A stretch of 64,000 nt of DNA from Fasciolopsis buskii (taxonomy: Eukaryota > Platyhelminthes > Trematoda > Plagiorchiida > Fasciolidae), in NCBI GenBank assembly GCA_008360955.1, contig LUCM01009398.1:1-64000 (forward strand). Reading direction: 5' to 3'. The translations under genes and the position numbers were made by a program. The notes below the pieces were generated by a model. That model had not been told where the DNA came from. It saw only the letters and a program-made list of their open reading frames with translations, and ran no database searches. Of this stretch, positions 61,901 through 64,000 are shown piece by piece. How positions within the stretch are numbered: the first letter of the stretch is position 1; each line of letters opens with the position of its first letter.

Positions 61901-64000
61901 CGTTACTTTGAGATTTGCTTTTTGGAAAAAACAGACTGAAACGGTCCTATCGAAAAACGATTCGCGTCAACATCATAAAAGACGAGCAGCCATGGGAATC
62001 CCGTGGGTAAATGAAAACAAAGAGGACGAGTAAATGGCTAACAATGCATTACATTAGTACACGTCTTTGGGCGCATGCTATGTAAAGTTCAGAATTATGA
62101 AACGCAGAAATTGCATCTTAACAACGAATAGAGAGATCTGCCTGGATTGTACTATCCATTTAAACATTCATAGGGTTCACCGGGACGTGAACAGAAGAGA
62201 CTAGAAAACCTTTACTAGCATACAATGAAAGTATGCCCTGAGATACTTCCGTTTCACTCAATTTTCTCTGCTTAACGTCACAAGCTGCCACAACATGCTA
62301 GCGGTAACCGTAAACTACAGATGAACTATTCATAAGGCGCACTACTGTACAAAGGAACTACGAAATTATGATCTACTTAAAAACTTACAAAACTCGGTCG
62401 CCAACGCACACGACTAACATTACTCGTACGAACGGAGTAGAGTAACGACGGACAACCAGACGGACCTGGAGCAGGCTGATCGAAATTCCATACTTTGATC
62501 AGATGATCCCCGGCACCAGCCGTGGCCAACCAATTTCGACTGAAAATTAAAACCAAAACAGGATGTGTGAAAAAATAAAGTCAGTATCGCAGAAAAATAA
62601 GTTGACAGAACGAGATCGCCCTTAATTAGCGAGAACGCGAAAAACAGTTTTGTTTTAAAAAACTGTCACGGTGAACAAATCCATGTATTATCGATCCAAC
62701 GCCGGGTATTTTAAAAGTTCAATCATTTTGAACGGTGGCAGATTTTCGGAATCCCATCTGGAAGAGGGCTTGCCAGGTAGAGGCTAAGGGAACGCTCACC
62801 AGTGAATAAAGCGAGCTCAAACTCATCGAATAAGCGACAGCAGACGTGCTCCCACAGTTCATACGGTTACGGTGTCTGGAATATATTGTACACATGACAC
62901 CAGACCGACTTACTCGGAAACGCTGTTCACTGAGGTAGATAATGGTTGGAAGATGGATCAACGCGACCAGTCTATGACGTGGCGAAAAGGTATGAAAATC
63001 CTAACCAGTGGACTATTCAGAGGAGATCGAGTAAGACTACAAGGTTTAACAGCATAATGGCTGGAGACAACAGACGATGCGAGTCAATGCCGAGGCCAGT
63101 CGCATTCATGCATTCGAAATAATTCCGTTGATTTATGACCTCGGGATTTTCTCTCATTCGCCCGCGTTAAGAGGTACCAACCAAATCTAGAGCATATTGG
63201 TGCAGAGTTATGGGCTGTACAAGGTGAACTGGATTGGCATTAGGGCGTAGCAAATAATAGCCTGGAAAGCGTCTTATCTAAGTGTCGAACGACCGTGGTG
63301 CAAGATGGCCATCGAGACTCAATACTGAAATATATATTAACGAAAACGCATGAGCGGAGCTTCTCGGGTACCGGTTCTATTGTAAATTCTTGGAGCAAAG
63401 TTTGAAATAAGCAAAAAGTGCGGGAATTACGATGCCGGTCAACGAATGAGAACCGGTTGCGAACCCTCGCTCCATCTCCTACGGCTAGTTGGAAAACTAG
63501 ACTTGCCGACCAAGGACTCGAGATATAGTCACTTTAGACCACCCCGTATATGAATTCGGGAATCGGGGAATGAACTCCCCCACAGACGAATTACTGATTA
63601 TCATAAACGAGATGGAGTGATTTGAAAGAGTTAACACGTTGGACGAGCATAACAAAAAACGTACTTCTTTTTCTCCTCGGTCTTCCGAATCTTGTGTCAC
63701 TTGCGTCATTGTTTCGATAGCGCCAGGTGGATGGTGACATAAACATGAAATCCTACTGAGAATAAGTGAAGAGCTATCAACAGTTTCGAAACAGTTGCTA
63801 TGGCATTCCGTTCATTTCACTTATGGATACTTTTATCTCAAAGGAAGAAAAGCTTCATGAGTTCATTAAAACCGACGAAACTTACCCACTACCCTTCCAA
63901 TTCGGATGCCAGTCTAAGGTGGCAACAGAACAGGTGTGACCTTGAAAACCAAGAACTGGTCGGGCGCTTTTTCTTGTGTCCCAAATGCTCACCATACCGT
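20733..64000 (-). CDS. WDR24: WD repeat-containing protein 24, GATOR2 subunit (14 exons, 5' end outside window)
   Basis: WDR24 is a subunit of GATOR2, the complex that relieves GATOR1 inhibition of TORC1 at the lysosome when amino acids are present. Reading from the right edge, the exons are 64000-63886, 62539-62389, 56979-56749, 54770-54421, 53860-53708, 48019-47557, 43877-43325, 42113-41920, 38188-37804, 37714-37489, 30464-30344, 28318-28247, 22963-22560 and 20795-20733. All have GT/AG ends and compatible phases except the 62389 to 56979 step, where a WD40 exon is missing. Landmarks are [62 protein letters not shown] and [11 protein letters not shown], which follow human WDR24 in order. The recognised part is about 1,160 codons against 790 in human, because the middle carries long low-similarity inserts. 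Introns hold most of the repeats in the window. Confidence 0.92.
20796..22559 (-). other. WDR24 last intron
   Basis: No second gene or element domain is recognised in this 1.76 kb. On the minus strand near 21,765 a frame reads [13 protein letters not shown], superficially like the WDR24 terminus, but the true terminal exon is at 20,795. Confidence 0.5.
22560..22963 (-). CDS. WDR24: WDR24 exon with Cys/His-rich (RING-like) domain
   Basis: The exon encodes an N-terminal low-complexity stretch rich in Ser, Thr and Ala. It then reads [20 protein letters not shown], a GWACSRH segment, and [20 protein letters not shown] followed by GGHLEHMQ. Human WDR24 has LNQASTTLHVNCSHCKRPM and [18 protein letters not shown] at the same places. 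The cysteines and histidines are zinc ligands of the C-terminal domain that holds GATOR2 together. The donor is atgcag|gtatgt. The acceptor is a NAGNAG (tttagcag), so the exon may start at 22963 or 22960. The roughly 70-residue insert before LNQ is absent from human. Confidence 0.93.
23118..23200 (-). repeat. Fragment of RTE-like 3' tail
   Basis: On the minus strand the segment reads gggaaaaggcagcggtcatt...gctgtttagctctgaa, matching the 3' end of the LINE copies at 26.1 and 31.1 kb (aggcagcggtcagtgaggct...gctgtttaactctgaacg). No coding part is attached. Confidence 0.65.
23300..23919 (-). mobile_element. RTE-like LINE copy F, 3' part (interrupted)
   Basis: The minus frame 23840-23535 encodes [20 protein letters not shown] through [16 protein letters not shown], almost identical to copy E at 14772-15077. 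It contains the single ambiguous base of the window (N at 23713). The 3' tail runs to about 23,300. Together with 26,196-27,560 it appears to be one older element split by copy B. Confidence 0.85.
23920..26195 (+). mobile_element. RTE-like LINE copy B, 5'-truncated, inactivated
   Basis: Homology starts near gcaatacagacgatcggtgg (23,920). It covers the linker ([34 protein letters not shown]), the RT with intact YADD box (25,156-25,167), [19 protein letters not shown], and the C-terminal [11 protein letters not shown] and CWLETLKD motifs. In-frame stops are TGA 24586, TGA 24766, TAG 25288 and TGA 25468. The 3' end is gctgaacgatgatgatgat, a short trinucleotide-like tail. It lies antisense within a WDR24 intron, inserted into copy F. 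Confidence 0.93.
26196..27560 (-). mobile_element. RTE-like LINE copy F, 5' part (endonuclease to RT start)
   Basis: Reading leftward from 27,560, fragments match the endonuclease ([20 protein letters not shown] and a [11 protein letters not shown] stretch). The linker follows ([34 protein letters not shown]), then a decayed RT. The match stops at 26,196 with agagcaac, where copy B begins. Frames are broken throughout. The upstream half is clearly more diverged from copy E than the 3' part at 23.4-23.9 kb. Confidence 0.8.
27561..28246 (-). other. WDR24 intron sequence
   Basis: No exon or element domain is recognised. The minus frame 28359-27940 is mostly the readthrough of the WDR24 exon starting at 28318 into the intron. 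Confidence 0.45.
28247..28318 (-). CDS. WDR24: WDR24 exon (FRLW motif)
   Basis: The acceptor ttttcattgcag|ag completes a Glu codon and opens [20 protein letters not shown]. Human has LLQRFRLWNVSNEVVKLS at this point. The donor I chose, ggcg|gtgtgg at 28246, gives the phase needed by the next exon but is weak. A longer exon using another GT downstream is possible. The acceptor side is secure. Confidence 0.8.
28319..29559 (-). other. WDR24 intron sequence
   Basis: No exon or mobile-element domain is recognised between the exon at 28,318 and the dispersed repeat at 29.56 kb. Open frames are short and occur on both strands. Confidence 0.45.
29560..30060 (+). repeat. Dispersed repeat of unknown class, copy 1
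   Basis: This stretch aligns in order with 55,340-55,857. Shared landmarks are gacgaagacaaatggctggtgcc / gacgaagatggatggccggcgcc, tagggtccctcaagtcaaccgtctatttcgg / tagggatctctaaatcaaccctctacttcgg, and ctcgctcatcgttttgctccttcgccatgg / ttcgctcattatgtttgtccttcgccattg. No coding domain is evident. Confidence 0.6.
30344..30464 (-). CDS. WDR24: WDR24 exon (GDVQ helical repeat region)
   Basis: A 121 nt exon lies between cttgaaatgcag|gtg and ctag|gttagt. It encodes [20 protein letters not shown], a [14 protein letters not shown] stretch and WFTSYL. The human counterpart is AEQGDVQMAVSVLIVLGER ... HWYTSYIDLL. This is part of the alpha-solenoid between the WD40 domain and the zinc-binding end. Phases fit both neighbours (0 in, 1 out). 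Confidence 0.9.
31061..34481 (-). mobile_element. RTE-like LINE copy C, longest copy (endonuclease, RT, C-terminal domain)
   Basis: Reading leftward, the endonuclease starts at [17 protein letters not shown] and [13 protein letters not shown] (about 34,270-34,130). It continues with [28 protein letters not shown] and [10 protein letters not shown]. The linker and RT follow in 33474-32671 and 32409-31969, then the C-terminal block 31782-31261. Inactivating changes include an EN frameshift near 34,050-34,120, TGA at 32673, TGA at 32493, TAG at 31971, TGA at 31791 and a YADD to YAVD change at 32096. The 3' tail ends at a gatgatgatg-type run at 31,061. It lies in sense orientation in a WDR24 intron and is inverted relative to copies A and B. 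Confidence 0.93.
34490..35650 (+). mobile_element. Second RTE-like LINE family, degenerate copy
   Basis: Broken plus frames read [31 protein letters not shown] (a decayed YADD core at about 34,859), [20 protein letters not shown], then [41 protein letters not shown] and PPGWGSRDP. These are RT and C-terminal motifs of a subfamily distinct from copies A-F. Related pieces lie at 46.6, 52.4, 61.1 and 62.9 kb. Confidence 0.75.
35651..37488 (-). other. WDR24 intron sequence
   Basis: No exon, element domain or clear tandem repeat is recognised in this 1.8 kb stretch. Confidence 0.45.
37489..37714 (-). CDS. WDR24: WDR24 exon (linker and start of solenoid)
   Basis: The acceptor gcctgattctag|a and donor gacttg|gtaggt bound 226 nt, phase 2 in and 0 out. 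A low-similarity acidic and Ser-rich stretch is followed by [17 protein letters not shown]. This corresponds to SRLPPDFFGVLVRDMLHFYA in human WDR24 and joins the VEYGHVQ exon. Confidence 0.88.
37804..38188 (-). CDS. WDR24: WDR24 exon (variable linker)
   Basis: A 385 nt exon lies between tttgctttcag|cc and catcg|gtaagc. It encodes [20 protein letters not shown] and [19 protein letters not shown], then polar low-similarity sequence. The first part resembles DPECVLPQEAFPLRHEI in human. The intron after it is only 89 bp. Phases fit both neighbours. Confidence 0.85.
38189..40889 (-). other. WDR24 intron sequence
   Basis: No exon or coding element is recognised. Small frames at 38932-39201, 39435-39671, 39807-40091 and 40381-40650 have no signature and are partly open on both strands. 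Confidence 0.4.
40890..41070 (+). repeat. SINE fragment related to the copy at 3.4-3.6 kb
   Basis: The segment ttcctagcaaggatgaaacagctgtgcagtgcttccatggtttct parallels ttcctaccaaggatgacacagctgtacagtgcttccatggtttct at 3.5 kb. A B-box-like agttcaagtctcagtttggg follows near 41,030. Confidence 0.6.
41920..42113 (-). CDS. WDR24: WDR24 exon (variable linker, small)
   Basis: The acceptor ccctggtttttccag|c and donor attgaag|gttagc bound 194 nt. Phase 2 in and 1 out is exactly what the exons at 43,325 and 38,188 require. It encodes [20 protein letters not shown] and continues acidic and polar to DADLIE. Similarity to known WDR24 is weak, so the case rests on the splice sites and phase. Confidence 0.7.
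42114..43324 (-). other. WDR24 intron sequence with a tRNA-like fragment
   Basis: On the minus strand near 42,866-42,876 the sequence gattcgaatcc is a B-box match, within a decayed tRNA-like stretch extending to about 42,945. The remainder is anonymous. Confidence 0.45.
43325..43877 (-). CDS. WDR24: WDR24 exon (large variable linker)
   Basis: A 553 nt open exon lies between gtttgaaatcag|ac and aaaag|gtgaca, phase 1 in and 2 out. It encodes about 184 residues rich in Ser, Pro, Thr and His. Segments include [20 protein letters not shown] and [16 protein letters not shown]. Human WDR24 has VPADYLLGDVEGEED in this region, so VDFLLHYAS may correspond to ADYLLGD. The remainder looks like a disordered linker, possibly phosphorylated at the SP sites. 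Confidence 0.85.
43970..44060 (-). repeat. tRNA-like/SINE head fragment
   Basis: On the minus strand the segment contains a perfect B box ggttcgagtcc at 43992-43982, followed by cgcttctatcg. No A box or clover-leaf could be drawn with confidence. Confidence 0.45.
44061..44673 (+). other. Intronic stretch with one coding-like frame
   Basis: From 44,193 to 44,339 a plus frame reads [20 protein letters not shown] then [20 protein letters not shown] and a stop. It looks compositionally coding but matches no family I recognise and lies antisense in a WDR24 intron. Confidence 0.2.
44674..44798 (+). mobile_element. Tail-only copy of the RTE-like LINE
   Basis: About 120 bp matches only the 3' untranslated end of copies A-C: cactccct.ttc, ttggatattcattcatttca, atgcagcggtcagtgcggct and gctgtttaatgctgaacgat. 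It ends in a gttgatgatgatgat repeat. This is an extremely 5'-truncated insertion. Confidence 0.85.
44799..46559 (-). other. WDR24 intron sequence
   Basis: No exon is recognised. A 94-codon minus frame at 45419-45135 and a plus frame ending [11 protein letters not shown] at 46136 are present. The latter may be the decayed RT core of the LINE fragment that follows. Confidence 0.4.
46560..47300 (+). mobile_element. Degenerate LINE fragment, second RTE-like family
   Basis: The frame [10 protein letters not shown] followed by HPIIDEESS at about 46,750 parallels FKTSVVSA and HPVIDQRSN in the copy at 34.5-35.6 kb. The following decayed stretch keeps the order of the C-terminal block. Stops and frameshifts are frequent. 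Confidence 0.55.
47557..48019 (-). CDS. WDR24: WDR24 exon (WxMLR motif and variable linker)
   Basis: The acceptor tctatttcag|ctg opens [20 protein letters not shown], matching QVAQTWTMLRIIY in human WDR24. The rest of the 463 nt exon encodes a polar Ala, Asp and Asn-rich linker ending SVSPASNV, with donor gtgt|gtaagt. Phase is 0 in and 1 out, fitting both neighbours. Confidence 0.92.
48020..48559 (-). other. WDR24 intron sequence
   Basis: No exon, element domain or tandem repeat is recognised in these 540 bp. Confidence 0.4.
48560..50240 (+). mobile_element. Degenerate CR1-like LINE (RT domain), second copy
   Basis: Broken plus frames read [20 protein letters not shown] and [11 protein letters not shown] (about 49,020-49,120). 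They continue with [35 protein letters not shown] and [14 protein letters not shown] (about 49,480). These match the element at 3.6-6.0 kb ([32 protein letters not shown]). The catalytic YADD reads YADG. It is truncated and inactive and antisense to WDR24. Confidence 0.78.
50700..52330 (+). mobile_element. Degenerate BEL/Pao-type LTR retrotransposon gag region
   Basis: Broken frames include a coiled-coil-like stretch [20 protein letters not shown] (50,845). [21 protein letters not shown] segment (51,080-51,140) resembles the gag domain of BEL/Pao elements. A zinc-knuckle block follows, [20 protein letters not shown] with [11 protein letters not shown] (51,775-51,880). A gag CCHC knuckle followed by H-H-L is typical of BEL/Pao, the class of schistosome Sinbad. 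No LTRs, protease or RT could be identified, and several stops interrupt it. Confidence 0.65.
52380..52650 (+). mobile_element. LINE fragment, second RTE-like family
   Basis: The phrases [32 protein letters not shown] and [10 protein letters not shown] parallel [32 protein letters not shown] in the copy at 34.5-35.6 kb. It is heavily decayed. Confidence 0.6.
52651..53707 (-). other. WDR24 intron sequence
   Basis: No exon is recognised. A B-box-like ggattcgaaacc at about 53,302 (plus) hints at another SINE head. The rest is anonymous. Confidence 0.4.
53708..53860 (-). CDS. WDR24: WDR24 exon (post-WD40 helix, CxHNA motif)
   Basis: A 153 nt exon, phase 0 on both sides, lies between ttcattccag|tca and tctttc|gtaagt. 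It encodes [20 protein letters not shown] then [18 protein letters not shown]. Human WDR24 has [29 protein letters not shown] at this point. Confidence 0.93.
54085..54150 (-). repeat. tRNA-like/SINE head fragment
   Basis: The minus strand has gagttcgaacccagttccctc, a B-box-like stretch around 54,100-54,112. No full clover-leaf is seen. Confidence 0.35.
54421..54770 (-). CDS. WDR24: WDR24 exon with polyglutamine tract
   Basis: A 350 nt exon lies between gcgattcag|at and cccgag|gtaagt, phase 1 in and 0 out. It encodes [20 protein letters not shown] and [21 protein letters not shown] glutamine-rich insert follows, then [20 protein letters not shown]. The segment lies between the last WD40 strands and the helical region. 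In human this stretch is shorter and has no Gln run. Confidence 0.88.
54521..54563 (-). repeat. CAG/CAA repeat coding for polyGln in WDR24
   Basis: On the minus strand the tract reads mixed CAG and CAA codons with one AAA, giving ten consecutive Gln, Lys, then three Gln. Mixed codons suggest a stable, old tract, not a pure expanding repeat. Confidence 0.85.
54771..55339 (-). other. WDR24 intron sequence
   Basis: No exon or element domain is recognised. The minus frame running to 55,054 is readthrough upstream of the exon acceptor in another frame. Confidence 0.4.
55340..55857 (+). repeat. Dispersed repeat of unknown class, copy 2
   Basis: This stretch is homologous in order to 29,560-30,060. 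The copy runs directly into the TA microsatellite at 55,859, as a 3' simple-repeat tail might. Confidence 0.6.
55859..55939. repeat. TA dinucleotide microsatellite, 81 bp
   Basis: A perfect TA run of about 40 units. It can form hairpins or cruciforms and is likely to be length-polymorphic. Confidence 0.97.
55940..56748 (-). other. WDR24 intron sequence
   Basis: No exon or element domain is recognised in these 0.8 kb. The plus frame at 56298-56486 has no signature. Confidence 0.4.
56749..56979 (-). CDS. WDR24: WDR24 exon (last WD40 repeat)
   Basis: The acceptor tttggttattcag|ca and donor ccat|gttagt bound 231 nt, phase 1 in and 1 out. It encodes [20 protein letters not shown] then [20 protein letters not shown]. 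Human WDR24 has [40 protein letters not shown] here. The end of the WD40 propeller and its exit loop are covered. Confidence 0.9.
57770..57980 (-). mobile_element. RTE-like LINE RT fragment
   Basis: The minus frame reads [20 protein letters not shown] then [20 protein letters not shown] and LCQDW. It parallels [18 protein letters not shown] and [20 protein letters not shown] in copy D. The YADD part is deleted. Confidence 0.65.
58810..59181 (+). other. Unassigned open frame, 123 codons
   Basis: The forward frame opens with an ATG and includes [20 protein letters not shown]. No domain, signal or element motif is recognised. It lies antisense in a WDR24 intron. The length is near the upper range expected by chance. 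Confidence 0.15.
59492..61090 (-). mobile_element. RTE-like LINE copy D, degenerate but with more intact RT frame
   Basis: The minus frame 60325-59693 encodes [52 protein letters not shown] and [18 protein letters not shown]. The stop codons seen in copies A-C at the FRPG and LLQD positions are sense codons here (CGA and TGG), but the TGA after RRPDI is shared. Upstream, 60,540-61,090 carries decayed linker sequence. The 3' end is missing left of 59,492. Confidence 0.88.
61095..61620 (-). mobile_element. LINE C-terminal fragment, second RTE-like family
   Basis: The minus strand reads [36 protein letters not shown] and NSDVRHKIL near 61,350-61,520. It resembles [20 protein letters not shown] and [13 protein letters not shown] at 35.2 kb. 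It is highly decayed. Confidence 0.55.
61621..62388 (-). other. WDR24 intron sequence
   Basis: No exon or element domain is recognised. Plus frames at 61685-62033 have no signature. Confidence 0.4.
62389..62539 (-). CDS. WDR24: WDR24 exon (WD40 repeat)
   Basis: The acceptor ttttaattttcag|t and donor agtttt|gtaag bound 151 nt, phase 2 in and 0 out. It encodes [20 protein letters not shown], a Pro/Gly loop, then [16 protein letters not shown]. Human WDR24 has RGWLATGGRDKMVKVWDM ... ASVARVKWRPE. The GD...KVW strand is a canonical WD repeat end. Confidence 0.93.
62540..63885 (-). other. WDR24 intron with a LINE fragment
   Basis: Apart from the LINE piece at 62,880-63,110 this 1.35 kb intron has no recognised feature. 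A weak tRNA-like ggttgcgaaccctcgc occurs near 63,454. Confidence 0.45.
62880..63110 (+). mobile_element. LINE C-terminal fragment, second RTE-like family
   Basis: The frame reads [20 protein letters not shown] then [18 protein letters not shown], with [16 protein letters not shown] after one stop. This is the C-terminal block seen as [11 protein letters not shown] ... CWLETLKD in copies A-C, in the variant typical of the second family. Confidence 0.65.
63886..64000 (-). CDS. WDR24: WDR24 exon, partial (WD40 repeat, runs off the window)
   Basis: The minus strand reads [20 protein letters not shown] then [18 protein letters not shown], ending at agtgg|gtaag in phase 2. Human WDR24 has [35 protein letters not shown]. 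The exon continues beyond 64,000, so its acceptor and the protein N-terminus are outside. Confidence 0.93.

Noticed and set aside
1..64000. CRISPR arrays, bacterial operons or an integrated virus
   Set aside because: No direct-repeat/spacer pattern, no Shine-Dalgarno-type gene packing and no viral structural or replicase domain were seen; all RT domains belong to retrotransposons.

Overview
This window is eukaryotic nuclear DNA. Two intron-rich metazoan genes face each other tail to tail. Their long introns are packed with decayed retrotransposons of several families: RTE-like and CR1-like LINEs, a BEL/Pao gag remnant and tRNA-related SINEs. The exon sequences, the element families and a start exon that looks like a spliced-leader acceptor suggest a parasitic flatworm, most likely a digenean fluke. 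That placement is inference, because no species-diagnostic gene is present.

Left part, plus strand (about 1.6-20.0 kb): six exons encode the gamma (regulatory) subunit of mitochondrial NAD-dependent isocitrate dehydrogenase, IDH3G. All five introns have GT/AG ends and matching phases, and the joined protein is 405 residues, close to the family length. Intron 1 holds a tRNA-like SINE and a CR1-like LINE. Intron 5 (8 kb) holds two RTE-like LINE copies.

Right part, minus strand (20.7 kb to beyond 64.0 kb): fourteen exons encode WDR24, a subunit of the GATOR2 complex that acts in amino-acid signalling to TORC1. The gene enters from the right edge with WD40 repeats. It continues through a helical/linker region carrying a polyglutamine insert and ends at 20,733 with the cysteine/histidine-rich domain that closes the family. 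The 5' end lies outside the window and one WD40 exon between 57.0 and 62.4 kb was not found. The stop codons of IDH3G and WDR24 are only 723 bp apart.

Repeats dominate the rest. Three near-identical RTE-like copies (17.7, 23.9 and 31.1 kb) share the same nonsense codons, and two of them share a mutated RT catalytic motif, yet all were copied recently. The copy at 31-34 kb is a mosaic of the other two. One copy sits inside an older inverted copy. A block of about 470 bp is nearly identical between two otherwise diverged, inverted LINEs. I saw no rRNA, intact tRNA, CRISPR or bacterial-type feature. I found no novel multigene system; the most unusual signal is the history of this LINE family and the possible spliced-leader start of IDH3G.
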